Assembly: GCA_031291235.1 (NCBI GenBank)
Contig: JARLJL010000012.1
Span: forward strand, 62,001 to 126,000
Length of the DNA: 64,000 nt
DNA from: Sulfuriferula sp.
GTDB lineage: Bacteria; Pseudomonadota; Gammaproteobacteria; Burkholderiales; Sulfuriferulaceae
Direction: 5' to 3'
Numbering within the stretch: position 1 is the first letter of the stretch; each line of letters opens with the position of its first letter. The notes beneath the pieces are model-generated. The model was not told where the DNA came from. It saw only the letters and a program-made list of their open reading frames with translations, and did not search any database. Position numbers and translations under genes: made by a program. Positions 41,309-51,999 of this stretch are shown piece after piece.

Positions 41309-42643
41309 ATGCGTGAAGGAAATCTTGAAGCGCCGACCCGGCACCCCATAGACTGGAAAAATCCGCAGTTTTATGACGCAGCTGCCTGTGAACAGGAACT
41401 GGAACGCGTGTTCGAGATTTGTCACGGCTGCCGTCGCTGCGTATCGCTGTGCAACGCTTTCCCGACCTTGTTCGATCTGATCGATGAAGCCGGTGACGCT
41501 GAAGTCGCCGGCATCCCTAAAGCAAAATACGGCAGCGTCGTTGATCAGTGCTATCTGTGCGACGTCTGCTACATGACCAAGTGCCCCTATGTGCCGCCGC
41601 ATCCGTGGAACCTCGATTTCCCGCATACCATGCTGCGTGCCAAGGCTATCAAATTCAAGGCAGGTGCAGCCAGTTTCCGTGACCGCTTGCTGACATCGAC
41701 CGATCTGGTCGGCAAACTCGCCAGCATCCCCGTCGTGGTGCAGGTGGTGAACGCCGCCAATAAAAACAGCTTGGCGCGCGGCGCGATGGAATCGGTGCTG
41801 GGGGTGAAGAAGGAGCGCTGGCTGCCCGAATACGACAGTGCGCATTTCCGCAAGACAGCCGGTGCATCGGCTGCGCATCTGGTGACCAACGGTGAGCGTA
41901 CGCCCGGCAAGGTAGCGATTTTTTCCACCTGCTATGTCAATTATAACGAACCCGGCATCGGCCACGATTTGGTGAAGCTGCTGGAGCACAATGCCATTCC
42001 TTGGCGGCTGGTGGAGAAGGAGGCCTGCTGCGGCATGCCCAAGCTGGAACTGGGCGACCTCGACAGCGTGGAAAAACTGAAGGATATCAATATTCCGGGT
42101 CTGGCCGAGTTGGCTCGCGCCGGCTACGCCATACTGACGCCGGTACCGTCGTGCACGCTGATGTTCAAGAGCGAGCTGCGGTTGATGTTCCCTGATGATG
42201 CCGATGTGCAGGCAGTGGCGGCTGCGATGTTCGATCCGTTCGAATATTTTGTGCAGCGCCACAAGGACGGCTTGCTGAAAACCGATTTCAAGCAGCAATT
42301 GGGCAAGGTGTCGTACCACATCCCGTGCCATTCGCGAGTGCAGAATGTCGGCCGCAAGACTGAGGAAATGCTCAAGCTGACCGGCGCGACAGTGAATACG
42401 GTCGAGCGCTGTTCCGGCCACGACGGCACCTGGGGCGTGAAAAAGGAGTATTACGCGCTGTCGATGAAAATCGGCAAGCCGGTATTCAAGGCCATGGCTC
42501 AGGACGAACCGGACTATATCAGCTCCGATTGCGCCATTGCCGGCCGCCATATTTTGCAGGGCATGACCGAGAGCGGCAGTGCCGGTCATGCTCGGAAGCA
42601 GCATCCGTTGACCCTGTTACGCATTGCTTACGGATTGGAGTAG
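41309..42643 (+). CDS. Fe-S oxidoreductase with two 4Fe-4S and CCG domains
   Basis: The protein has 444 residues from the ATG at 41309 (MREGNLEAPTRHPIDW is the start I know for this family); ATG 41294 and TTG 41279 are less likely. Two cluster motifs are CHGCRRCVSLCNAFP and CYLCDVCYMTKCPY. Two CCG-type cysteine-rich segments follow (STCYVNYNEPG with CCGMPKLELGD, then HIPCHSRVQNVG with ERCSGHDGTWG). It resembles GlpC and heterodisulfide-reductase-like subunits. It lies between rubrerythrin and the DUF3501 gene, which suggests it carries electrons to the diiron protein; this is inference. Confidence 0.92.
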   Translation: MREGNLEAPTRHPIDWKNPQFYDAAACEQELERVFEICHGCRRCVSLCNAFPTLFDLIDEAGDAEVAGIPKAKYGSVVDQCYLCDVCYMTKCPYVPPHPWNLDFPHTMLRAKAIKFKAGAASFRDRLLTSTDLVGKLASIPVVVQVVNAANKNSLARGAMESVLGVKKERWLPEYDSAHFRKTAGASAAHLVTNGERTPGKVAIFSTCYVNYNEPGIGHDLVKLLEHNAIPWRLVEKEACCGMPKLELGDLDSVEKLKDINIPGLAELARAGYAILTPVPSCTLMFKSELRLMFPDDADVQAVAAAMFDPFEYFVQRHKDGLLKTDFKQQLGKVSYHIPCHSRVQNVGRKTEEMLKLTGATVNTVERCSGHDGTWGVKKEYYALSMKIGKPVFKAMAQDEPDYISSDCAIAGRHILQGMTESGSAGHARKQHPLTLLRIAYGLE

Positions 42644-42646
42644 ATC

Positions 42647-43231
42647 ATGTCATTTGCCCGGGAAACATTGTTGACGCTGGAAGCCTACGCCAAGATGCGT
42701 CCGGCCATGCGTGCGCAGGTAATGGAAACGAAAAGGCTGCGCCGCGTATTCCTCAACGAACATATCGTGCTGATCTTTGAAAACGAGTTGCTGATTCGCT
42801 ATCAGATACAGGAAATGCTGCGAGTCGAGAAAATTTTCGAGGAAGACGGCATTCGTCACGAATACGACAGCTTTGTGCCGTTGGTGCCGGACGGTAGCAA
42901 TCTGAAAGCGACCATGCAGATCGAATACGCAGACGATGCCGAACGCAAAAAAATGCTGGCACTGCTGAAAGGCGTGGAGCATCGCGTCTGGGTGCGGGTA
43001 GCGGGATTCGAGCCGGTGTTCGCGATTGCCGACGAGGATCTGGAGCGCGAAAATTCGGAAAAAACCGCAGCAGTGCATTTTTTGCGTTTCGAATTCTCGG
43101 CACTGATGATCGCGGCGATAAGGGCGGGTGCGGCGCTAAGCGTGGGGGTCGATCATCCCGCCTATCAGGCCGATATCGATCCGCTGCCGGAATCGGTGCG
43201 GATGGCGCTGGCTGAGGATTTTGCAAGCTAA
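42647..43231 (+). CDS. DUF3501-family protein
   Basis: The protein has 194 residues, 3 bases after the Fe-S oxidoreductase stop. It is soluble with no cysteine motif visible. Recognisable family traits are the N-terminal helix (LTLEAYAKMRPAMRAQVMETKRLRR split over its length), HIVLIFENELLIRYQIQEML, and the acidic middle. The family has no known activity, but it almost always accompanies the rubrerythrin and Fe-S oxidoreductase genes, as here. Confidence 0.88.
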   Translation: MSFARETLLTLEAYAKMRPAMRAQVMETKRLRRVFLNEHIVLIFENELLIRYQIQEMLRVEKIFEEDGIRHEYDSFVPLVPDGSNLKATMQIEYADDAERKKMLALLKGVEHRVWVRVAGFEPVFAIADEDLERENSEKTAAVHFLRFEFSALMIAAIRAGAALSVGVDHPAYQADIDPLPESVRMALAEDFAS

Positions 43232-43310
43232 TCGCAGTCTGCGAGACCGTATTGCGAAGGGGCAGGAGCTGTTGGAAATGACAGTAAAAGATATTTTTTG
43301 TAAAAAAAGC

Positions 43311-43337
43311 TCAAGAAGTTGAATTTCGCGCCGATAA
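43311..43337 (+). promoter_or_regulatory. Sigma-28 (FliA)-type promoter
   Basis: TCAAGAAG at 43311-43318, an 11-base spacer, and an exact GCCGATAA at 43330-43337. The -10 element equals the enterobacterial FliA consensus, and the spacing is the standard one. It points at the small protein at 43408, about 65 bases from the expected start of transcription. It implies expression with flagellar late genes. Confidence 0.75.
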
Positions 43338-43407
43338 GCAATTATGGGGAGAGTTGGGTCGACAGTATTGCGCCCGTACTTTAACTTCGTAAATAAGGAG
43401 ATTTAAC

Positions 43408-43617
43408 ATGCAAGTAGGCGGAAGTACATCCAGTCAGGCTAGCGGCACAGATGCGCTGCAAGCTTATGGTCAGGCTACTCAGGCACAACGCCAGAGCGAT
43501 GCGCAGCAAGCCGCGCAGGCTCAGGCAGCACAGCAGGCAAGTCAGGTTCAGCCTGCTTCCGGCAATAATCCTATTGCCGGTGCAACGGTCGGTAGCGTCA
43601 TCAACACCAGCGCGTAA
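43408..43617 (+). CDS. Small Gln/Ala-rich protein, probably in the flagellar regulon
   Basis: The protein has 69 residues, with a good ribosome site (AAGGAG, 11 bases before the ATG). It has a Ser-rich start, a middle of Gln and Ala (AQRQSDAQQAAQAQAAQQAS) likely to be helical, and a conserved-looking tail ATVGSVINTSA. No signal peptide. The tail recurs in the next gene and, looser, in the protein ending at 61092. It resembles the C-terminal tail of YjfB-type putative motility proteins (my recollection). Together with the sigma-28 promoter this suggests a motility-linked role. Confidence 0.75.
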   Translation: MQVGGSTSSQASGTDALQAYGQATQAQRQSDAQQAAQAQAAQQASQVQPASGNNPIAGATVGSVINTSA

Positions 43618-43642
43618 ATTGCGATGAGTTGAGGAGGTAATC

Positions 43643-43966
43643 ATGATCTCAGCAACAGCTTCAACAGCGATAACGCCGATTCCGAATGCCGGCTCTCCAG
43701 CCGGTATGGAGTCGCAGCTTAATCGCTTGCAGCAGCAGTTGTCCGAGTGCGTCAACTGCTCGACGGGCGGCACGCCCGAAGGCAAGGCGAAAGCGCAGGC
43801 CATATCGGACCAGATCAGTTCGCTTAGAACACGCATACAGGAAGCGCCGCAGGTGAATCTCAATCCCTTGCAGAGCGTACAGACGACGGACAGCAATCAA
43901 TTCAGCTTCCAGAATCGTCCTACTCCAGGCGCGCCGGTCGGCAGCGTCATCAATATCAGCGTGTAA
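43643..43966 (+). CDS. Small FlxA-like coiled-coil protein sharing the C-terminal motif
   Basis: The protein has 107 residues; GAGGAGG ends a few bases before the ATG. A Ser/Thr/Ala-rich N-terminus is followed by a helix pair (ESQLNRLQQQLSEC, then KAQAISDQISSLRTRIQE), which resembles FlxA-like proteins that are sigma-28 dependent in E. coli. It ends in APVGSVINISV, nearly the same tail as the preceding gene. It follows that gene by 25 bases and is probably cotranscribed. Function unknown. Confidence 0.75.
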   Translation: MISATASTAITPIPNAGSPAGMESQLNRLQQQLSECVNCSTGGTPEGKAKAQAISDQISSLRTRIQEAPQVNLNPLQSVQTTDSNQFSFQNRPTPGAPVGSVINISV

Positions 43967-44068
43967 TGCGTCTGCTGCAATACGCCGGAATGGGATGTTT
44001 CCCTCTCCGGTGAGCTTGCCGCTGCCTGTAATAAACTCACATTTTCGGCTGTAGCGGCGCCCGCTAGC

Positions 44069-44929
44069 TTAATCGAATACGACCGTCTTGTTGGCATACA
44101 GCAGCACGCGGTTTTCGATATGCCAGCGTACAGCGCGGGACAGCACGATTTTTTCCAGATCGGCACCGCGGCGAATCAGATCGTCGAGGTCGTCGCGGTG
44201 CGAGATGCGCGCGACATCCTGCTCGATGATAGGTCCGTCGTCCAGTATTTCGGTGACGTAATGGCTGGTGGCGCCTATCAGCTTCACCCCGCGTTCATAA
44301 GCGCGATGATAGGGTTTGGCGCCGTGAAATGCGGGCAGAAACGAGTGGTGGATGTTGATGATGCGATTCGGGTAATGGCGGATGAAATCTGGCGACAGCA
44401 CCTGCATGTAGCGCGCCAATACCATGAAATCGATGCGATGGTGACGTAGTATCGCCAGTTGCATCGCTTCCGCCTCGCTTTTGGCTTCCTTGTGGATGGT
44501 GATGTGCTGAAACGGTATGTCGTAGGCTTGCGCCAGCCACTGGGTATCGAGGTGGTTGCTGATAATGATGGGAATATCGCAATTGAGTTCGCCTGCCTGA
44601 TAGCGGTAGAGCAGATCCGCCAGACAGTGGTCGTAACGCGATACGAATATCGCCATACGCGGGCGGTGCCCCGAATGCGCCAGCCGCCATTGCATTTGGA
44701 AGCGTTCGGCAATCGGCTTAAAGGCGTCGTCAAAATTCAGCAGGTCCAGATCGAAACCGGACAAATCCCATTCCACACGCATCAGAAACAGGCCCAGCTC
44801 GGCATCCTGATGCTGGTCGGCGTGCAGTATGTTGGCATTATGCTGGTACAGAAAATCGGCAATGGCAGCGACCAGACCTTTCTGGTCGGGACAGCTGATC
44901 AGTAGTATTGCAGTGGCCTTGGCTGACAT
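44069..44929 (-). CDS. purU: Formyltetrahydrofolate deformylase
   Basis: The protein has 286 residues, the normal PurU length. It hydrolyses 10-formyl-THF to THF and formate, feeding formate to purine synthesis and balancing the folate pool. An N-terminal ACT domain (ILLISCPDQKGLVAAIADFL) is followed by the formyltransferase-like catalytic domain with IINIHHSFLPAFHGAKPY and SHYVTEILDDGPIIEQD, which contains the catalytic His and Asp. It is a single gene, convergent with the small-protein pair. Confidence 0.96.
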   Translation of the reverse strand: MSAKATAILLISCPDQKGLVAAIADFLYQHNANILHADQHQDAELGLFLMRVEWDLSGFDLDLLNFDDAFKPIAERFQMQWRLAHSGHRPRMAIFVSRYDHCLADLLYRYQAGELNCDIPIIISNHLDTQWLAQAYDIPFQHITIHKEAKSEAEAMQLAILRHHRIDFMVLARYMQVLSPDFIRHYPNRIINIHHSFLPAFHGAKPYHRAYERGVKLIGATSHYVTEILDDGPIIEQDVARISHRDDLDDLIRRGADLEKIVLSRAVRWHIENRVLLYANKTVVFD

Positions 44930-45324
44930 CGTGGTTTCCCCAGTTTTAGCATGATAATGTATGAATTCGTCGCATTCAGGGTCGTATTATAACGATACCT
45001 GAGCGAAACGCTGTAATGCTATGCCCGGATCGTTGCAGGTCGATTGCATTTGTCTCGGTTTCGGTCAAATCATTCTTATCCGCGATATATTTGCAGCGTA
45101 GCGCCGAACGCGAAGTCCATTTGATTGATTTCTAAGCATTTCGGTATCGGCATAAAAAAATACTAAAATATTTCTTGCTGTTGTGAATTTGTATTACTAC
45201 AATTGGTGGATCGATAGTCGTGTAATCACTAGATGTTGTGCATAAGTTGCTGCGCAAGCTGTGCATATCTTGTGAATAAACGTGACTATCTCCATATAAC
45301 CAAAGGCCTTAGGAGACCATCACT
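44930..45324. promoter_or_regulatory. nrdA: 395-bp nrdA leader with DnaA boxes
   Basis: No gene is seen. Two exact DnaA boxes (TTATNCACA on the minus strand) lie at 45237-45245 (TTATGCACA) and 45271-45279 (TTATTCACA). A one-mismatch box lies at 45260-45268. The sequence around 45140-45200 is very AT-rich. The nrdA ribosome site AGGAGA is at about 45311. In E. coli DnaA binds the nrdAB promoter and ties it to replication, so a similar control is likely here. Confidence 0.7.
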
Positions 45325-48204
<2,880 letters not shown>

Positions 48205-48263
48205 AATGAAATTACGCCGTCGGGACTGCCCGACGGTGCGATAAAGCAATCAAGGAGTGCCCT

Positions 48264-49379
48264 ATGCTGAATTTTGAAGATACCTTTTCCATCCCTGTAC
48301 TGAAACCGGTCATGCCGATTGACGGCAGCGTACCAGCCGCCGACTTGCAGGTCGCCGTCGCTACCCGCGTGCGCGCCGAAGACAAGCGCGTTATCAACGG
48401 CACCGCCGACGTCAATCAGCTGGTGCCGTTCAAATACAAATGGGCGTGGGACAAATACCTGTCCGGCTGCGCCAACCACTGGATGCCGCAGGAAATCAAC
48501 ATGAGCCGCGACATCGCGCAGTGGAAAGACCCGGCTGCGCTGACCGAAGACGAACGCCGCGTGGTCAAGCGCAACCTCGGCTTCTTCACCACCGCCGACA
48601 GCCTCGCCGCAAACAACATCGTGCTCGGTACCTACCGCCACATCACCGCGCCGGAATGCCGCCAGTACCTGCTGCGTCAGGCATTCGAGGAAGCCATCCA
48701 CACCCACGCCTACCAGTACATCGTGGAAAGCCTGGGGCTGGACGAATCCGAAGTGTTCAACGCCTATCACGAGATCCAGAGCATCCGCGACAAGGACGAC
48801 TTCCTGATCCCGTTCATCGAAACCCTGACCAACCCGGAATTCAAGACCGGCACGCTGGAGAACGACCAGAAGCTGCTCAAGTCGCTGATCGTATTCGCCT
48901 GCATCATGGAAGGCCTGTTCTTCTACGTCGGCTTCGTGCAGATCCTCGCATTGGGCCGCCAGAACAAGATGACCGGCGCCGCCGAGCAGTACCAGTACAT
49001 CCTGCGCGACGAATCCATGCACTGCAATTTCGGCATCGACCTGATCAACACCATCAAGCTGGAAAATCCGCAGCTGTGGACCAGCGAATTCCGCGATGAG
49101 ATCAAGGCCTTGATGATGAAGGGTGTAGAGCTTGAATATCGTTATGCGGAAGACACCATGCCGCGCGGCGTGCTCGGTCTGAACGCCAGTATGTTCAAGG
49201 AGTACCTGCGCTTTATCGCCAATCGCCGTTGCCAGCAGATCGGGCTGGATGAACTGTTCGCCAATGCGACTAATCCGTTCCCGTGGATGTCCGAGATGAT
49301 CGATTTGAAAAAGGAGAAAAACTTCTTTGAGACTCGGGTGACGGAGTATCAGACGGGTGGGGCGTTGAGTTGGGATTGA
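48264..49379 (+). CDS. nrdB: Class Ia ribonucleoside-diphosphate reductase beta subunit
   Basis: The protein has 371 residues with AAGGAG before the ATG. It holds the diiron centre and the tyrosyl radical. The ligand helix reads [14 protein letters not shown], then H three residues on, then Tyr four after that, which matches the E. coli E115-H118-Y122 spacing, so it is a Tyr-radical (class Ia) rather than a Phe (class Ic) enzyme. The second ligand set is in [12 protein letters not shown]. It ends in TGGALSWD, the usual peptide for binding to NrdA. A terminator follows directly. Confidence 0.97.
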   Translation: MLNFEDTFSIPVLKPVMPIDGSVPAADLQVAVATRVRAEDKRVINGTADVNQLVPFKYKWAWDKYLSGCANHWMPQEINMSRDIAQWKDPAALTEDERRVVKRNLGFFTTADSLAANNIVLGTYRHITAPECRQYLLRQAFEEAIHTHAYQYIVESLGLDESEVFNAYHEIQSIRDKDDFLIPFIETLTNPEFKTGTLENDQKLLKSLIVFACIMEGLFFYVGFVQILALGRQNKMTGAAEQYQYILRDESMHCNFGIDLINTIKLENPQLWTSEFRDEIKALMMKGVELEYRYAEDTMPRGVLGLNASMFKEYLRFIANRRCQQIGLDELFANATNPFPWMSEMIDLKKEKNFFETRVTEYQTGGALSWD

Positions 49380-49394
49380 GGGTTTAGATAGAGA

Positions 49395-49425
49395 AAAAGG
49401 CGCATGGGAATGCGCCTTTTTTATT
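49395..49425 (+). terminator. Rho-independent terminator after nrdB
   Basis: Stem AAAAGGCGCA/TGCGCCTTTT with loop TGGGAA, followed by a T-rich run. It is 15 bases after the nrdB stop and marks the edge between core genes and the accessory stretch. Confidence 0.92.
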
Positions 49426-49504
49426 ATGCTGAGTAAATGTAAAAATTGACTATGGGTATCTTTATGATTTTGATATCAGTACTACCACTAGAGGTCTAAG
49501 AACG

Positions 49505-50869
49505 ATGAGTCAACAATTAGACTACTTTAAACCATTAGCTTTACCAAATACTACTGTTGTTGGTGAACAGGCTTTTGCAGGCGATCTTCTTGGTAGGGAA
49601 AAATTAGCTAAGCAGTTGACTGGATATCTTGATCGTCTTCAAGTTGGTGCTGTATTGGCAATAGATGCTCGATGGGGTGAAGGCAAAACATGGTTTGGAT
49701 TAAATTGGGCAAAATATCTTGAAAGTGATGAGCATGAACATAAGGTTGTATTCATTGATGCGTTTGCTCAGGATTATATAGAAGACCCGTTTTTGTTAAT
49801 TGCTGCAGAAATCATGGATTTGTTAGATGATGAAACTGGATCAGTTAAAGAGTTGCGAGAAAAGGCTGCTAGCGTCATGCAAGCAATTCTGCCAGTGACA
49901 ACCAAGGCATTAATAAATTTTGCTGGTCGAGTTGTTTTGGGGTCTTCTGGTTTGTCAGAAGATATACAAGACGCTGTTAAGGGTGCTGGTGAAGATACTG
50001 CTGATGCAACAAGTAAATGGGTCGAAAAAAAACTGGAAGAACATGGGCACGAAAAAGAATCATTAGCTAATTTCAGGGCCGCATTGGCAAAATTCGCTGC
50101 TGCTCAAGATAAGCCTGTTATTATTTTTATTGATGAGCTGGATCGCTGTCGTCCCACTTTCGCCGTACAACTTATTGAGCGTATAAAACATTTTTTTGAT
50201 GTTCCGAATCTGGTATTTGTATTGCTTCTTAATAGAGAACAGCTGGAAAAAGCTATCAAGGGTATTTATGGGGCTGAAACAGATGCCGCAACTTACTTAG
50301 GTAAATTTGTTCATTTGTTTCTACGTTTACCAAAGAATGCTATGAGTAATATAGCTTCGCATGATCGTCGGGAGTCAATGTTTATTAAAGATGTAGTTAA
50401 GCGTTACGGTTTCAATGATTCCCCAACAGTTTTAGTTAATGGTTTTGAAGAAGAGCTTTCTCAGTGGGCTGATTCTGCAAACATGTCTCTTCGAGATATT
50501 GAACGTGCGTGTGCTTTATTTGTAATGGCGAACGTATCAAATATCGGGATTACTATTTATCTTATTGTGTTAAAACTTAAGCATCATGCTTTATATGAGA
50601 GATTAGTGCGGAATGATAAATCCGCTCATCAGGCAGCGATTGATTTGTTGTTACCTTTGATCAATGAGAAAAAGCCAGCAGAAATGTCTTGGCGTGATTA
50701 TTATTTTAGGTGCCTTAAAGAATTACACGAATTGTATTTAGGTCTTTTGCCAGAGGGTGCGCCTTATTTGAAAGAGTATGGGGGGCCATTATTTGGTTTT
50801 GGAAATTTAAACGTAAAGAGTATCTTTTTTAATGCTTTTAATCGTATAGATTTGCCTGTGGAAAACTAA
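49505..50869 (+). CDS. KAP-family P-loop NTPase
   Basis: The protein has 454 residues. Walker A is ARWGEGKTW (about 55-63), Walker B is VIIFIDELDRCRP (about 205-217), and NLVFVLLLNREQLEKAI follows as the sensor strand; these define the KAP group. No clear membrane segment is inserted, unlike many KAP proteins. The gene is clearly AT-richer than nrdB before it and uses AT-ending codons, a sign of horizontal acquisition. Some KAP proteins, such as PifA of the F plasmid, block phages, so a defence role is possible. No partner gene is adjacent. Confidence 0.9.
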   Translation: MSQQLDYFKPLALPNTTVVGEQAFAGDLLGREKLAKQLTGYLDRLQVGAVLAIDARWGEGKTWFGLNWAKYLESDEHEHKVVFIDAFAQDYIEDPFLLIAAEIMDLLDDETGSVKELREKAASVMQAILPVTTKALINFAGRVVLGSSGLSEDIQDAVKGAGEDTADATSKWVEKKLEEHGHEKESLANFRAALAKFAAAQDKPVIIFIDELDRCRPTFAVQLIERIKHFFDVPNLVFVLLLNREQLEKAIKGIYGAETDAATYLGKFVHLFLRLPKNAMSNIASHDRRESMFIKDVVKRYGFNDSPTVLVNGFEEELSQWADSANMSLRDIERACALFVMANVSNIGITIYLIVLKLKHHALYERLVRNDKSAHQAAIDLLLPLINEKKPAEMSWRDYYFRCLKELHELYLGLLPEGAPYLKEYGGPLFGFGNLNVKSIFFNAFNRIDLPVEN

Positions 50870-51114
50870 TTAGAGACACGAGGCCTAGTCTAGCTATGCA
50901 GCTAGTTTCCACCCATGTCAGGCCGGGGGTTGCCCGGCGGCATTTACTTTCTCTTGCTTGCACAAGAGAAGGTAACCAAAGAGAAGTGCACCCTATAGCC
51001 TCGCCCCTGCGGGGTACCTTCGTCCAAACCGTTCAGACGGGGATAAGAGCGTTAAGAGCGCGGAGTTACGCGCAAGCGCGTGATGTTTTTTGATTCAGTT
51101 TGCCGGGCCCGTTT
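50870..51114. repeat. Degenerate dispersed intergenic repeat
   Basis: No gene. The stretch from about 50888 resembles a dispersed intergenic sequence common in proteobacterial chromosomes, with GTCAGGCCGGGGGTTGCCC followed by a hairpin: TTACTTTCTCTTG at 50944-50956 pairs with CAAGAGAAGGTAA at 50963-50975 (one G-T pair). The first 40 bases recur, diverged, at 51939-51980 and 54548-54586. Confidence 0.55.
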
Positions 51115-51176
51115 CGTCAATAAATTTACACACTGATGTGTAAATTTATTGACGTGTGTGTATTGGTGTGTATAAT
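51115..51176 (+). promoter_or_regulatory. hicA promoter with perfect palindromic operator
   Basis: A perfect inverted repeat with 18-base arms and a 4-base centre (CTGA) spans 51115-51154; the left arm is CGTCAATAAATTTACACA. A promoter TTGACG (51149-51154), 16 bases, TATAAT (51171-51176) overlaps its right end. The palindrome covers the -35 element, so a dimer bound there would block transcription. HicB carries a ribbon-helix-helix DNA-binding domain and is the likely ligand. Confidence 0.85.
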
Positions 51177-51202
51177 TAATTTAAACATCCGGGGAGACAT
51201 GC

Positions 51203-51385
51203 ATGCAATCATCAAAAATAATCCGGATGCTGATAGATGAAGGCTGGTATGAAGTGCGCGTTAAAGGTAGCCATCATCATTTTAAACATCCAATAATACC
51301 TGGCCTTGTAACGGTACCACACCCGGAAAAGGACTTACCAACTGGAACAGTAAACAGCATCCTGAAACAGGCCGGACTCAAGTGA
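51203..51385 (+). CDS. hicA: HicA-family mRNA interferase toxin
   Basis: The protein has 60 residues, a complete HicA. It has the double-stranded-RNA-binding-like fold with the catalytic His in VKGSHHHFKHP and the end PTGTVNSILKQAGL. The start at 51203 follows GGGGAG by 6 bases. It cleaves mRNA and is neutralised by HicB, whose gene starts 109 bases later. The toxin-first order is usual for hicAB. Confidence 0.95.
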   Translation: MQSSKIIRMLIDEGWYEVRVKGSHHHFKHPIIPGLVTVPHPEKDLPTGTVNSILKQAGLK

Positions 51386-51494
51386 GTCCGGTTTTTTTCG
51401 CAGAAAATGGGATGTTTTTAACGTATGGCAGCGTACGGTGTTTAACAAGCTACGTAAGTGACGTAACTACTGAGAGGGTAGAAAGAGAGAAACC

Positions 51495-51899
51495 ATGCAA
51501 TTTCCTATTGCAATCCATAAAGATGAAGGCAGCGTTTATGGTGTCATCGTGCCCGATATTTTGGGGTGTCATTCATGGGGGGATACCATTGATGACGCGA
51601 TTAAAAATGCCAAAGACGCTATTTTTGACCATCTCGAGTTATTATTGGAATCAGGTGAGAAAGTCGATATTCATTATTCCAGGATAGAAGATTTGAGAAA
51701 ACTGGAAGATTATAAAGAAGCTACATGGGCGCTGGTCGAGGTGGATTTGTCCAAGCTTGACGTAAAACCGGAACGTGTCAATATCAGCATGCCGCGCTTT
51801 ATTTTAAGCCGCATTGATGATTATGTTGCGGCCAAACACGAAACGCGTAGCGGATTTTTAGCCAGAGCAGCCCTTAACGAAATGGCTCATGAGCAGTAA
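51495..51899 (+). CDS. hicB: HicB-family antitoxin with C-terminal RHH domain
   Basis: The protein has 134 residues. It has an N-terminal partial RNase H-like fold (YGVIVPDILGCHSWGDTIDDA) that binds HicA and a C-terminal ribbon-helix-helix domain (RVNISMPRFILSRIDDYV) that binds DNA. It probably represses hicAB through the palindrome at 51115-51154. A hairpin AGCCCC/GGGGCT at 51920-51938 follows but has no T run. Confidence 0.94.
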   Translation: MQFPIAIHKDEGSVYGVIVPDILGCHSWGDTIDDAIKNAKDAIFDHLELLLESGEKVDIHYSRIEDLRKLEDYKEATWALVEVDLSKLDVKPERVNISMPRFILSRIDDYVAAKHETRSGFLARAALNEMAHEQ

Positions 51900-51938
51900 A
51901 TTTAACCGTCTGTTTTAAGAGCCCCGAATTTTGGGGCT

Positions 51939-51980
51939 GGTCTAGTTATGTAGCATATAGCCATCAGTGTCAAATCAGGT
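51939..51980 (+). repeat. Diverged copy of the intergenic repeat downstream of hicB
   Basis: It aligns with 50888-50927 over about 40 bases (roughly two thirds identical by eye), with GTCTAG, TATG and GTGTCA in common order. Confidence 0.4.
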
Positions 51981-51999
51981 GTATTCCTGGTTGCCAATT

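Noticed and set aside
40823-42604. 593-codon open frame on the minus strand across the rubrerythrin and Fe-S oxidoreductase genes
   Set aside because: It has no recognisable domains and lies opposite two well-supported genes whose codon pattern explains it.
45227-45274. Possible NrdR boxes (CACTAGATGTTGTG and GTGCATATCTTGTG) before nrdA
   Set aside because: Each is an imperfect match and their offset of 34 bases is larger than the spacing I know for paired NrdR boxes; they also overlap the better-supported DnaA boxes.
50896-51093. 65-codon open frame between the KAP gene and hicA
   Set aside because: It lies inside a degenerate intergenic repeat; similar repeats often give spurious short genes.
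51382-51687. 101-codon open frame overlapping hicB
   Set aside because: hicB in the other frame is a clear family member with full domains; this one has none.
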